Assembly (NCBI RefSeq): GCF_037325665.1
Contig: NC_090246.1
Coordinates: 36,269,232 to 36,333,231, forward strand
Length of the DNA: 64,000 nt
Direction of reading: 5' to 3'
Source of the DNA: Littorina saxatilis
Lineage: Eukaryota > Mollusca > Gastropoda > Littorinimorpha > Littorinidae
Of this stretch, positions 38,234-54,100 are shown one piece after another. Numbering within the stretch: position 1 is the stretch's first letter; the number at the start of each line of letters is the position of its first letter. The notes beneath the pieces are model-generated. The model saw only the letters and a program-made list of their open reading frames with translations. It was not told the DNA's origin and searched no databases. The position numbers and the translations under genes are program-made.

Positions 38234-38949
38234 CTGTGTGTGTGTATACATTTTCAGATTTCCTAAACCTAGCACTGTTTGCAGGTGATCTTTATGCTTT
38301 TGATTCATGAGTTGCATCCCCAGTCCTTTAGTTTAACTCTTTTTTTTTCTTTGGTGAAGTAAATTGGATCTATTTTTTTATTCCTTAGTTAATGGAAAAG
38401 ATTTGACAACAATATTGCTGTCAATGATAGGTTGGTCAGCCATGCTGGTGTAAACCAATCCTTTAGAATTAGAGAACGCTCTCTAGTAGGGTACTTATTT
38501 TCCTACGGTCAATGACCAGAAACAGAAACTGTGTCAGTCGTACATCGCTCAGATGCTGCTTCTCAGTTTGACCCCAGACAAAGAATAATGATGACATGTT
38601 ACACCATAGTAAGCTCTCAAGGACTGGCCAGCGAAGAACAATAAAATAGGGGTTGTGAAGACGATATCACAGAGATGATTGAGGGAGGGAGGGAGGGGGG
38701 GGGGGGGGGGGGTGCGGCGGCGGCATGGTCAGTAAATTGGATCAAGAAACACGCAAAATACTTCAGACACAAACTGTTTATCATTTACCTGCAAACCCTA
38801 ACACATTCTTACGACAACAACAACATAACAATGTGCAATAAATCACGTTGTCAAACAAACAAGATCGAAAAGAGAAAGAAGCAAAACCCACCTCGTCGAG
38901 TCAAGAATCTTAGAATGTCGTCTGCTTCAATACGATAATGTTGGTTCAT
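37561..38949 (-). CDS. Small two-exon gene of unknown function (64 aa), nested in CK1
   Basis: Exon 1 is 38,949-38,892 and exon 2 is 37,697-37,561 on the minus strand. The donor is G|GTGGGT and the acceptor TATTTATTAG; the join keeps one frame. The product starts MNQHYRIEADDILRFLTRRG, continues with a basic stretch WSKGRASPPVVAARRKIDLM and ends LPSSDQP. An in-frame TAA lies five codons before the ATG, so the start is fixed. I do not recognise the family. The protein would be small and positively charged in the middle, with no signal peptide or membrane segment. Exon 2 has the same phase as the CK1 last exons, so it could also be a third CK1 C-terminus. The upstream region looks promoter-like. 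Confidence 0.55.
38101..38250. repeat. (TTTC)n and (TG)n tracts in the small gene's intron
   Basis: TTTC repeats at about 38,101-38,125 and TG repeats at about 38,203-38,242 are simple sequence. A G-run of about 20 bases lies at 38,692-38,712, nearer exon 1. Confidence 0.9.
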
Positions 38950-39270
38950 TTCGGAGTGTTGTTACTTCCTTCTACTGTTCGCTGCTGCTGGTTCATCTTT
39001 CTCTGATATTTCTTGCCACTATGCCGAACATTTCCAATGTTAGGGTTGTTCTCCGCAGCTCAAAACTTTGAAAAATGCTGCTGAATCGGTGAAAACGTCA
39101 TGGATTTGTTGACACCGGGGGACTGATAAGTTGTCTACTGCGCTTGCGCCAAATGCCTTTGACCTACATATATTTGCATATATTAATTCCGGGGTTTCGG
39201 TTGGAACGGATTCTCTCTCTTTGTGCCTATGTCAACGGAAATTCCCCAACGGTGATGACGTCATCTTGAA
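38950..39270 (-). promoter_or_regulatory. Candidate promoter of the small gene
   Basis: The region just upstream of the minus-strand ATG is richer in CpG than its neighbours. It holds GCGCTTGCGC (near 39,140), close to an NRF-1 site, and a perfect CRE palindrome TGACGTCA at 39,256-39,263. No TATA box is seen. The call is inference from composition and motifs. Confidence 0.4.
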
Positions 39271-39557
39271 GAACGGAAATTTCCACACAGTTTGAACAGC
39301 GAAGGGTCATGTCATGTGCGCACATTTACCAGCACGGAGTATCCAAAGTTGACCATTTTTTCGATTTTTTTGATAAAACACAGACAAAAACAACAAAACA
39401 TCGGTTTGAAAATGGTTTTATTTACATGAATACATGTCTAAAATGACAAAAGCAGATTATTGAATGCATTCCAGGATGTTCAAAGGTGTGAAAAATGCAA
39501 CAACCCCAAAAAGGTGTATGAGACCAAAAATAACTCATTTTGCCTACCCGGTCTGCC

Positions 39558-39906
39558 CTTAACGTCGTTTTCAACCACGAAGGTTATATCGCGACGGGGA
39601 AAGGGGGGAGATGGGATAGAGCCACTTGTTAATTGTTTCTTGTTCACAAAAGCACTAATAAAAAATTTGCTCCAGGGGCTTGCAACGTAGTACAATATAT
39701 TACCGTCTTACTGGGAGAATGCAAGTTTCCAGTACAAAGGACTGAACATTTCTTACATACTGCTTGACTAAAATCTGTACAAAAATTGACTATATTCTAT
39801 ACAAGAAACACTTAACAAGGGTAAAAGGAGAAACAGAATCCGTTAGTCGCCTCTTACGACATGCTGGGGAGCATCGGGTAAATTCTTCCCCCTAACCCGC
39901 GGGGGG
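39558..39906 (-). mobile_element. SINE, family A, copy 5
   Basis: It is nearly complete on the head side (CCCCCTAACCCGCGGGGGG) but lacks the GAAAG tail. The tail side meets GTCTGCCC instead of the expected CACCAAATAAAG. No target duplication is seen. Confidence 0.85.
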
Positions 39907-41040
39907 TAGACACAAACTAACAGTTATGAACACATGAAATACATTATATACACTAGTTACAGATGATGTATGTATATATCACGGACCTACCAGGTTGACA
40001 AACACAGTACAGTGAGGTTACAGTAATCACAAGAGAAACGCTAAAAACAACTCCCAAGCTTTGGTTCCCCCAAACAAGACAGAAAAACACGCTGGGTGCA
40101 ACAAGAATCACAATAATTACAAATATACAGTCATGTAGTCATTGTTAACAAATGGCAGAGAGATTATGTACAACATAAGGATCGTCATTTAGAATCAAAT
40201 TCTGCTTTTTAATGGAGCACAGTCTTACTTGTTACCTCAATATCATTCTGTCTTCACTCAAAACCACAGTTTAACATCTTACACCCGAAAGTGATTTTTT
40301 TTTAACATCTTACACCCTATTGACTTTTTTTAAAATTCAAGACAATCAAAGATGCACAACCAAGCACACAACCTTCTTAACTCACTCATTTTTCAGTCAG
40401 TCCCATTTTGAGCATAGAGACGCACAACCCCATTCATACAACAAACAAGCACCTACATTCACACATCAAATGCTTACCGAACAACATTCATCCGATTCAT
40501 TTCACACTTCCAGTCATGTCAAATTTCAAACTCCTGCAACTTCTAATCGGATCCTGTGTGAGGTTAAGTCTTATGGTTCGCACACACTCTCATTGAATGT
40601 CAAGCATTTTCAACACCAAGCGTACGTTATCAAGGTTTTATGTGGGTAGCAATGTCACCTGCACTGCTCGGCATTTATGTAAACGTCTCAACTCACACAC
40701 GCTTATTTTTAACCTGGTTTTTTTTTTTTACACACTCTTTGTACACATGCAAAAAATGCAGAGTAAACAAAATGTGCCAGCTAATGCTAGACGTGTTGGC
40801 TGTCACTCCCACCCCTTGTGTTCGTGTAACTGCCAATTCTTTCTCCTGGCACTTCACAACAAGTAACAAAGGTGTGTGTGTACTCCACTCCACTGGTTTG
40901 CACCTGCTGGCAGAGCATTCTTCAAATTCTGACACGAGTGTCTCTGACAAAAACGCATACGACACCCAACACTGAAGTCCATCATCTTAGCTGTAGTAGC
41001 TCTAGCAACAAAAAAAGTAAAAAGCTGCATGAAGGAAGTG
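39907..41040 (-). other. Downstream of the alternative CK1 last exon
   Basis: No repeat or ORF of note is seen. It may be the 3' UTR of the CK1 form that ends at 41,041; minus-strand AATAAA exists near 39,415. Confidence 0.4.
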
Positions 41041-41288
41041 TCAGGGTTTTTGTTTCTGTGGCCGACCATCGGCGGCAACGCGTCGCACTTTGGAGCCTTC
41101 GAAGCTGTCCCTGACGAGCACGGGCAGACCGGAGCCCTTGAAACTGAGGCGCCCCCCTGTGGAAGGGGTAGCCAAGCGCTCACTGGCCCGACTTTCCGTC
41201 ACCCCCTCCTGCGACTCTGATCCCTTGGTGGCCAAAGACAGACGCACAGGCAGCCTGTCCTTGGGCCGACCTGACCCCCTCACAACAT
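41041..41288 (-). CDS. CK1 delta/epsilon alternative last exon
   Basis: The acceptor TTGATTCCTCAG precedes 41,288 on the minus strand. With the one-base overhang of exon 48,079 it encodes NVVRGSGRPKDRLPVRLSLA and continues for 83 codons to RPQKQKP and TGA at 41,043-41,041. Codon use looks coding (rich in G/C third positions). The tail is basic and Ser/Thr-rich like other CK1 tails, but I see no match to the vertebrate one. It would replace the conserved TSPRP...RLHRG tail, so the two isoforms would differ in autoregulation. Confidence 0.7.
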
Positions 41289-44679
<3,391 letters not shown>

Positions 44680-44685
44680 CTAGTA

Positions 44686-45130
44686 CATGGGTGAAACTGA
44701 TCAGAATTGAAAATAAGGAAAATGAGGCCGGGGTCCAGGGGCCGCTCAGGCCCTGGTTGGGTGCAGGGGCAACGCCCTGCTAGGGGGCCCAGGGGGGCAA
44801 AGCCCCCCCAGAAGAAAACGAAAAATCAGGCTTTTAAGGGTCAAAGTAGGCCTCTCCTGGTATCTCAAACACACAAATTTGCACATTAAACAATGGTAAC
44901 AAATGCCAAGCTGTAGCCCGATAATTCGCGCGCTCAGTGAAACAAAGACCAAGCGATGTCCTGTCACTGTGTTAGGGGAAATACGGATCGGATCGCCGGC
45001 AAAACAAAAAAAACAAAAACAAATGTTTTTTTTATATATTTTGTTAAAACATTTTTAAAATAAGGAATTCCTTATTTGACCAATTTTATTTGGCGGATTT
45101 CCGCCCTGAGGCGGAAAAGTTTCACCCATG
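44686..45130. mobile_element. CATGGG-family DNA element, copy 2
   Basis: The ends CATGGGTGAAACT and AGTTTCACCCATG are perfect inverted repeats. The 6-bp target duplications CTAGTA lie at 44,680-44,685 and 45,131-45,136. The GC-rich module sits at about 44,728-44,815 (GGGGTCCAGGGGCCGC ... GGGGGGCAAAGCCCCCC), and TTCCGCC/GGCGGAA lie near the right end. Confidence 0.9.
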
Positions 45131-45136
45131 CTAGTA

Positions 45137-48078
45137 GTGTAGTACAGAGCAAAAATTCTGCACAGTTGATGAATAGCCCATGCATGGTATACATGCACAT
45201 TACACACACTGATGTACAAGACTCAGAAATCGATCAATATCTAATTAATACCATACACAGGAGACTGTACCAAAAAGGTGTTGAAAAAGTTGAAAAAACA
45301 TACACTGACAATGTCAAAAGCCACATGGATATTACAGGTACACTTTGACTGTTTTACAAGTGTTTCTTTCCCGGAGAGGGAGGGAGGGGGTGTGGGGGGG
45401 GGGGGGGGGGGGGGGCATAACAAAAAAATGGCAAAAATGTGAAGAAATGGAATGAAGTGATCGCAACATTATAAAGAAGGGAATAAGCGCTAAACTGGTG
45501 CAAAACAAGTAGGTTAGGGGTGAAGTTTCTATTTACAAGTACAAAACATGTATGCAAGAAAAAGCTGGCTTCAAAACAATTACATTAGCGAAAGGACAAA
45601 ATATACATATCCTTCTTACTCAGACTCAGAGCTGAGGGGTTTACTTGTTTTCTACCCAGGTCAATGAAAAATAATCCAACCACTAGAAATCTAAACTACC
45701 GTCACCAGGAATTGCAGGGTTAAAAATTACTTAGTAGCAAAAGCCTTACAGGAGGTGTTTTTTTTGGTTGACAAAACGAAAAAAATAAATATATGAAAAA
45801 ACAAGCTCTTCCATGAATCGCCAGCAGATAAACACTGGTCTGAAATGAAAAGTTGGCATCTACAGTTGACGCTACGATGTTGGCTATAGATATGCTGATG
45901 GCCCTGCAAATGTATACTCATTAAAGTGATACAAACCGAATCATGAAGCTCTTAAAATACCCTAGTCCTATACCTAACAGCATGGCGCTCTAGGCATACT
46001 ACGACACTTACTGTTTTATTCCTTATTTTTCCTTTTTCTGGTCAGATAGAAAAGAAACAATTTCTTGTGAAAAATTATGCACACCTACACATGTTCAAAT
46101 TGAAAATAAAAATAAAATACACTGCAACACTACAATTGTACTTTCACAAACTATGCTCTAGCCAATTTCCACCTGCAAAAACGTCCCCTATATTATTTGA
46201 ACCAACCAATTTCCATCTGCAAACCCGTCCCCTATGTTATCTGAACCATTTTCAAAATTGTCCCACTGTCCTCAGCAACTTCCTTTGTGTTTTAAATAGG
46301 ACCATCGTCTAGTTTCAAAGGAATGACATCGGTTATTTTCTTCCTTGTCTATGATCATCAAAAGCGATGCACCCTCACCCCCCTTCCCCTAACTACTCAA
46401 AAAACAGTTTTCATTAAGAGGCTGGTGGACAATTCAGTATTTAACTTTTTTATTCATTTATAGATCATGGTACCCCTGGAAAAATTATGTTAGTTTTTAC
46501 TTTAAGTCTAAAACAAAATGTTCTGGATTTGGTAGCATTTTTATATTATTATGAATTTATTTTAGAAATGAACTGATAAAGCTTTTTAAATTATGAACAA
46601 ATGATGAGCAAGATTATGAAACTTATTTACACAGTAAAATATAAGGGGGAAAAAAAAGTAAGATGTTTAAAGATAATATTTACATGAAATCATTGAAAAC
46701 GATGATAATCAAAAACAACATGGCTGGCAGCTTTCAGGTATAAAGTACATGTACTCCAGAAAGGATAACACAGGACAAAACATTGCAAAGAATTTCACTT
46801 ATAATATGGGGAAATAAAAGCTGCAAACAACCACGTTTGATAAATTAAATAATTCATAACTTGAGTAAACTGGAGTAAAAAGTAAACAAGAAACATTTTG
46901 AATGTGTGGTTGTTTTCAGCTTCAAAACAAACACTGAACATAATAATCACAATAAGCAAAATATTATGATACAGATGAACACACAAGGTATTGTCAACAG
47001 AATAACTTACTGTCCTTTTTGTACATAATAAGTAAGCTCCATATGGAATGAAAAAAACACCCAACTTAACAACTTGTTTTCTCTCTGACTGTATCATGGT
47101 ACACGAAAAAACAGTATGCTGCTCAAGAGTTTCAACAGGACTGATACACAAAATTATAAATTAAAAAAATCCCGTCTGGTTCTCTTGAGTTCTGATCCTG
47201 TCCCTGTAAAGTTCAAAGTTAATGACTGATGGTTTTCTTTTCATCCCCCCCCCCCCCCCTTTCCAAATGAATGTCAAGAATCACATAGCAAATCTTCCCT
47301 GTTGGGTATATGTATACTGAATAAGTCACGTTAATGAAGCACTGTTTTATTGTCAGAGCAGATCTGCATTTCGCAGTACAACAATGAGTTCTGGGTGGTA
47401 AAAAAAAAAAAAAAAGAAACAAAAATGACAGGGCCAAGCTCTGGTAGTGAAATCTGTGCTTTTAATAAAATGTACCGCCCTTGTACTTACTTAGTGTTTC
47501 TCAGACAGCTAGTCTGCGTTTGGCAAAGAGAAACAAATATTCAACCTGTAGTTTCAAGCCTTGGAATATCAAGTGTACAAATATTCTGAAATCTTTTTTC
47601 TCTTCTTAATGCATTTTTCCTGCGAGAATCTGGGGAAACTTTGACTCTTGTTTAAAAAAAAAGATGTAAAAAAAGACTTAAAAAAACAACAACTCAAGAC
47701 CCATTTTACCCTCAAAATGTAATGAAAACCTATTCAAATCTAAGGATCCCAAAAGTGAAAATTGTTTCCTTTCACACTTTTTTTTTTTTTTTACATTGTT
47801 TTCCGATGAAGAATGACTTCCTTCAGATGTAAGAAACAAAACTCAAAACAAAAAAAATCCTTCCCCTTAGCTAAAACATGGTTAAAAAATGGAAGTCAAA
47901 ACTTCACTCGAACAAAAAATAATTTTAATCTTATTTAGCTTAACAATTCTGCGCTCGAAGCAACTGAACGTGAAAGGCTGGAGTAGTGCAATAAACACTC
48001 ACTAGGACAACACAGATCAAAAAGAACACACACCCACACCTCCACACATAGAGGACAGAGTTAAGAGCAGATACTCAC
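45137..48078 (-). other. CK1 intron sequence
   Basis: No exon is seen. A G-run of 22 bases lies at 45,394-45,415. A 46-bp duplication with CCAATTTCCA and CGTCCCCTAT lies at about 46,160-46,250. Confidence 0.5.
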
Positions 48079-51000
48079 TATTGTAGTCGTTCGACGCCGG
48101 AACCATCTGTTCAGGTCGCGCTCTGCTGCCAGGAATGGCGGTTCCCTGCATACCGCGCGCTGTTGAAGTGTGCAGCTTGCGATCTCGGTCGAGATCCTCT
48201 GTGCCACGACCCCCCTGAGAAAGAGAAGTGAATATTTGTTTGAATAAACCAATACCAAAAATAACACACCGCCCTGATAGTGATAAAGAGAAATAAAGCA
48301 CGTTTTCAATTCAAACTGAACAATACAAAAGACTGATTTAAACACATCAATACAACAAGTCGCGTAAGGCGAAAATACAATATTTAGTCAAGTAGCTGTC
48401 GAACTCACAAAATGAAACTGAACGCAATGCCATTTTTCAGCAAGACCGTATACTCGTAGCATCGTCAGTCCACCGCTCATGGCAAAGGCAGTGAAATTGA
48501 CAAGAAGAGCGGGGTAGTAGTTGCGCTAAGAAGGATAGCACGCTTTTCTGTACCTCTCTTTGTTTTAACTTTCTGAGCGTGTTTTTAATCCAAACATATC
48601 ATATCTATATGTTTTTGGAATCAGGAACCGACAAGGAATAAGATGAAAGTGTTTTTAAATTGATTTGGACAATTTAATTTTGATAATAATTTTTATATAT
48701 TTAATTTTCAGAGCTTGTTTTTAATCCGAATATAACATATTTATATGTTTTTGGAATCAGCAAATGATGGAGAATAAGATAAACGTAAATTTGGATCGTT
48801 TTATAAATTTTTATTTTTTTTTTTACAATTTTCCGATTTTTAATGACCAAAGTCATTAATTAATTTTTAAGCCACCAAGCTGAAATGCAATACCGAACCC
48901 CGGGCTTCGTCGAAGATTACTTGACCAAAATTTGAACCAATTTGGTTGAAAAATGAGGGCGTGACAGTGCCGCCTCAACTTTCACGAAAAGCCGGATATG
49001 ACGTCATCAAAGACATTTATCAAAAAAAATGAAAAAAAACGTTCGGGGATTTCATACCCAGGAACTCTCATGTCAAATTTCATAAAGATCGGTCCAGTAG
49101 TTTAGTCTGAATCGCTCTACACACACACACACACACACGCACGCACGCACATACACCACGACCCTCGTTTCGATTCCCCCTCGATGTTAAAATATTTAGT
49201 CAAAACTTGACTAAATATAAAAAGATACATGACAATACAATTACAAAACACGGGTTTAACCACAGCGATGCAAAAGATAGGCTTGAACATAGCAATACAA
49301 ATGTTATTGTGGATTCTGTGTTGTGGGGTGTGGCTGATGATCATGATCATGGATCAATATCCCCTCCATCATAACCACCTTGTGAGTGCGACACATAAAG
49401 TTAAACAGAATCAGCCTTGCACATAGCAGCACAAAACACAGTCAAGATCTTGTTGTTGCAGTATGAACCATGCAAGCTGTGATGCACTAATACAAAGAAA
49501 CAGCCTCTGATTTTCACACACTCAGGGGCGGGATGGAACAGTTCACTGGAGGGAGGGTTAGGGTGGTGATTGGGGAGTGCCCCCCAAAATGTGATATTTC
49601 ATGTTCTTACACACTTCATTACTCACACTAAGATGTTAAAAAAAAAGAAAGAAGTATTTACGCTTTTCTGAATTTAAATCCTATCCATTGCCATATGAAG
49701 TAATTTATTGGTGTACCTAATAGTGCTTGCTGACATTGCTTTGGCTTTTTGGCTCATCACTCCTGAACACAACTCCCTTCCCTCACTCACCTAAGTCTGA
49801 CACTTTACAACAGTACCAATTAGTGAATTGAAGGTCGTTCCAATGATTATAGATCACTCACAACAGTAAACACTTGTGAACAAGTAATAACACAAGCAAC
49901 CAAATCAACAGACAGAAAGACAGTCACTTGTCACTATCCATGAAAAACAATCTACAACATCAGAAATAGCTCCGCCTTTATGTGATATGATCACCCACAT
50001 GCTCATGTACACATACACACGCACACACACCCATAACACAATCACCCATGCACACAATCAGTCTCTCTGCCTCATTCTATCTTCATGTGCAAAATAAATT
50101 CACAAATACAATGTCATGATCAAATAGTGCTCCCCATTTTAATCACTAAATCACTTAACTAATCATAATCAACAATATTCTGTGAAGTGGAAGCTTTTAT
50201 TTTTACATTGATCATTCATGTCAAAAGGGGCCAGCAGCATTAGCAGAATTCACAAACTTTATCACAGTGTTTCATGCATTGCATTTAAAGAAAATTAACA
50301 ACCTCTCCACCCAACATCGTCCATGCTCAGAAACATCTTCAAATCAACTCGGTCTATATATATTGGAAAGAACCCATCAGCACTTAGCTCCTTTGAGTTC
50401 ATAAATAATAATAATAATTATCACAGACTTTTCATATGACTGTTTTCTAATGATCATGATACTTTTCCCCCCCCGAGCAGTATTTTCTTGCTCATGGAAA
50501 ATAAAATAAAATATATATGCATGCATTCTCAAATCTGGGATTTAGCATCATGCACAAAGTTCAATGTTCCTAAAGCCTACATAAGCCATGTAACTTGGTT
50601 TCATCCCTAGATCTTCCTGTGTGATGAAACACACCTTTTTGGTTTTTTTTCCAGTTCTTCTGGCAGAATAATGCCAAACTTCAATTTTGGCTGTGAACCC
50701 TTCAACTACAATTATTGGTTTTGAACGCAAATGTTGACGTTCTCTGCACGTAGTACCCTAATCTTAGTATTTGTGGTGTGATTCAGGAGACATTTAGTTC
50801 TGAAACAGCAAATCAGAACCATTATTTGAACCACAACAAGTGCCACCAATCTCTGATAATCTTTTGCACAACAAGAAAAGCAAAAGCTTTATTCGACACC
50901 CCTTCGTCATGTCCATTACAGTGGACCCCCCCCCCCCCCCCCAAGATAGATGTCTCCCTCAATTTTAAGACCCTGTCTTCTCAGATTTTTGTTGTTCATC

Positions 51001-51121
51001 ATCTCTGTTAACTTACTCCCATTCTTGGGATTCCCTCCTTTTTACATTTAGTCAAGTTTTGACTAAATGTTTTAACATCGAGGGGGAATCGAAACGAGGG
51101 TCGTGGTGTGTGTGTGTATGT

Positions 51122-51188
<67 letters not shown>

Positions 51189-54100
51189 TGTGTCTCTGTG
51201 TGTGTGTAGAGCGATTCAGACTAAACTACTCGGCCGATCTTTATGAAATTTGACATGAGAGTTCCTGGATATGATATCCCCGGCCGGTTTTTTTTCATTT
51301 TTTCGATAAATACCTTTGATGACGTCATATCCGGCTTTTTGTAAAAGTTGAGGCGGCACTGTCACACCCTCATTTTTCAATCAAATTGATTGAAATTTTG
51401 GCAAAGCAATCTTCGACAAAGGCCGGGGTTTGGTATTGCATTTCAGCTTGGTGGCTTAAAAACTAATGAGTGAGTTTGGTCATTAAAAATCGGAAACTTC
51501 TAATTAAAATTATTTTTTTATTAAACGATCCAAAAACAATTTCATCTTATTCTTCGTCATTTTCTGATTCCAAAAACATATACATATGTTATATTTGGAT
51601 TAAAAACAAGCTCTGAAAATTAAAAATCTAAAAATTATGATCAAAATTAAATTTCCGAAATCGTTTTAAAAACTATTTCATCTTATTCCTTGTCGGTTCC
51701 TGATTCCAAAAACATATAGATATGATATGTTTGGATTAAAAACACGCTCAGAAAGTTAAAACGAAAAGAGGTACAGTAAAGCACAGCGCAATCGCTACCG
51801 CGCCAAACAGGCTCGTCACTTTCACTGCCTTTTGCACTAGCGGCGGACTACGTTCAGTTTCATTCTGTGAGTTCCACAGCTTGACTAAATGTGGTATTTT
51901 CGCCTTACGCGACTTGTTAAGATTTGTTCAGGTCTTATAAGGAGGGTTTCACTGTGTATGAAAGAAAAATATTTGCTGTTTTACCCTCATAAAATAAGTC
52001 AAAGACTGCAAGAGAATGTTGATTTCGGACTAATTGCCCCAAACTGGATCCTAATGCCACCTGACATATCAATGTATTTAGTTATTCAATCCTAGGAATA
52101 TAACAGAAACAAACCTGCCCCACCACAAAACCCCTTCCCATCACCAAAACTACATTGCCTGACACTAAGGTGTGATCTCAAATCAAACAATGACATTATC
52201 ATGGGTGCAACTGCTGGAAAATGAAAAAACTGAGAAGGTCGTGGTCCAGGGGCAGGGGCCGTTGAGGCCCCGGTGGGGTGCAGGGGCAGCGCCCTTGCTG
52301 GGGGGTCCAGGGGGGCAGCGCCCCCTACCCAAAAACGAATTTTTGCATTTCAGGGAGGATTTGAATGGCCTCTTTTGACTCGAAATCTATTTCAGAACAA
52401 ACAGGCTTTGGGGATATGCATAATATGAACAATCTTGTAAACATGAAGGTATTTGTAACCACCCAGCCGAAAATGAATTTTAGCATTTTAAGAGTGGCTA
52501 TTTGAGCCTCTCCTGGTTTTAAAACTAAAAACAGCAACAACAACAAAAATTGGGGGGGGGGGGGGGGAGGAGGTTTCACAACATGAAAAACCTCTATACT
52601 TGAAGGTGTTTGGTTGCATCACTCTTGCTAGAGGGTCTACAAAAAACAAGGTCAACACATTTTAAGAAGGGATTTAGAAGCCTCTCCTTGCTAACAAACT
52701 TAAAATTGGAGATGCCCAAATTAAAAATCTTGTAAACTTGAAGGTGATTGATTTTATCACCTAGTTTTGTCTTTGATTTAAAAAATGTTTACTGAATTAA
52801 CCCTTTCGCTGCCAATCAAAACTTGTGTATGTGCATTCCTGACTGCCAGGGAATATTGGAGTTCGGGGTGTAATAATTCACACAAAATTCTAGTTCCAAA
52901 CTGGCAGTAGGTAGGTAAATATGTTATTTTTAAGGGCAATTGAACCAAGAATCTGTTTTTAGTGTCTAATCATGGAAATAATAATTAGTTTGGCTTATAA
53001 TGATGTTTAAATATGAACTTTTGAAAAATCAGTCCGGCGCATCTTCCGGTGCCTGTGGATCAAACACAGGTGGCTGTTTTGCTCGCTCTAAGAAAGGATT
53101 ATAATCACTATCATCTACCTGTTTCCAACGAATCGTCCGAAAGAAGATCTCCCCCTTCCCCTGTCAGTATCCATAATCATTTGCACCCCCTGTAGCGTCA
53201 GTCCGGCTTTGTTTTTCCCTACTACGGCCCGGTCGACTTCCACCGTTAGCCATTTTGACGAGTCGAGATTTCTCTCCCCTATCCTGTCGCCAAGGCCGAA
53301 AATAGCCTTCAGACGCAAAACCGCGTCACCATTTATGTTTATTCATGAGAATGAGGTATCCTACCAAGCCATTGGCTGCTATTTTTGTGTCAGCAGTGAC
53401 ATCGCACTTCTGGAAAATCCCGGAACGGTGAAGACGGGTAAACCCGTCTTAAGGCGCTGCGGCTGCACAAGCGCAGGACGGGTATACCCGTCCTAAGGCA
53501 GGCAAGTGGTTAAAGGAAAATTACCATGCTAACAAAAAGTTTTCACAAACACAGGAAATTACAGTCACATCCCTTGTATTACAACTTCTTTAATTGAAGC
53601 TTATGAATTTATCATTGCAGGAGGTAAATTCTCAAATAATTGTTGAACCATAGCTTCAACCAAATGAGAAACAAGTTTCAAGTCACTGAGTTTGTTTCAA
53701 TTGATTACTTTCAAAAGGGCTAAATGCTCAGGTTAAAAAGAAGGTTTAGACAAAAACAGAAACCTCCCGAGTTATCCCTTGCCATGCACATGCAATCTTC
53801 TGATGCTGCTTTTTCATTTTAGGAGTTAAATTCGCAAATGATTGTTGAATCATAGCTTGAATTAAAAGAGAAATAAGTTTCAAGCAAGCTTGTTTTTGTT
53901 GCCAACTTTCTAAAGGACTCAATGTATCTGAAGCAAAATACCACTGGTTCATAGATCAGGAATGCACATTTTCTCTACCACTGAAGGTCTCTGAATCCCT
54001 CAAAAGTGGGGTATATAAGGAAGGCTAAATACACAGCACTTAAGATGCCACATTCACCAGTATGACATGACATCCTCCTCACCCCCCCTCCTCACCCCTC

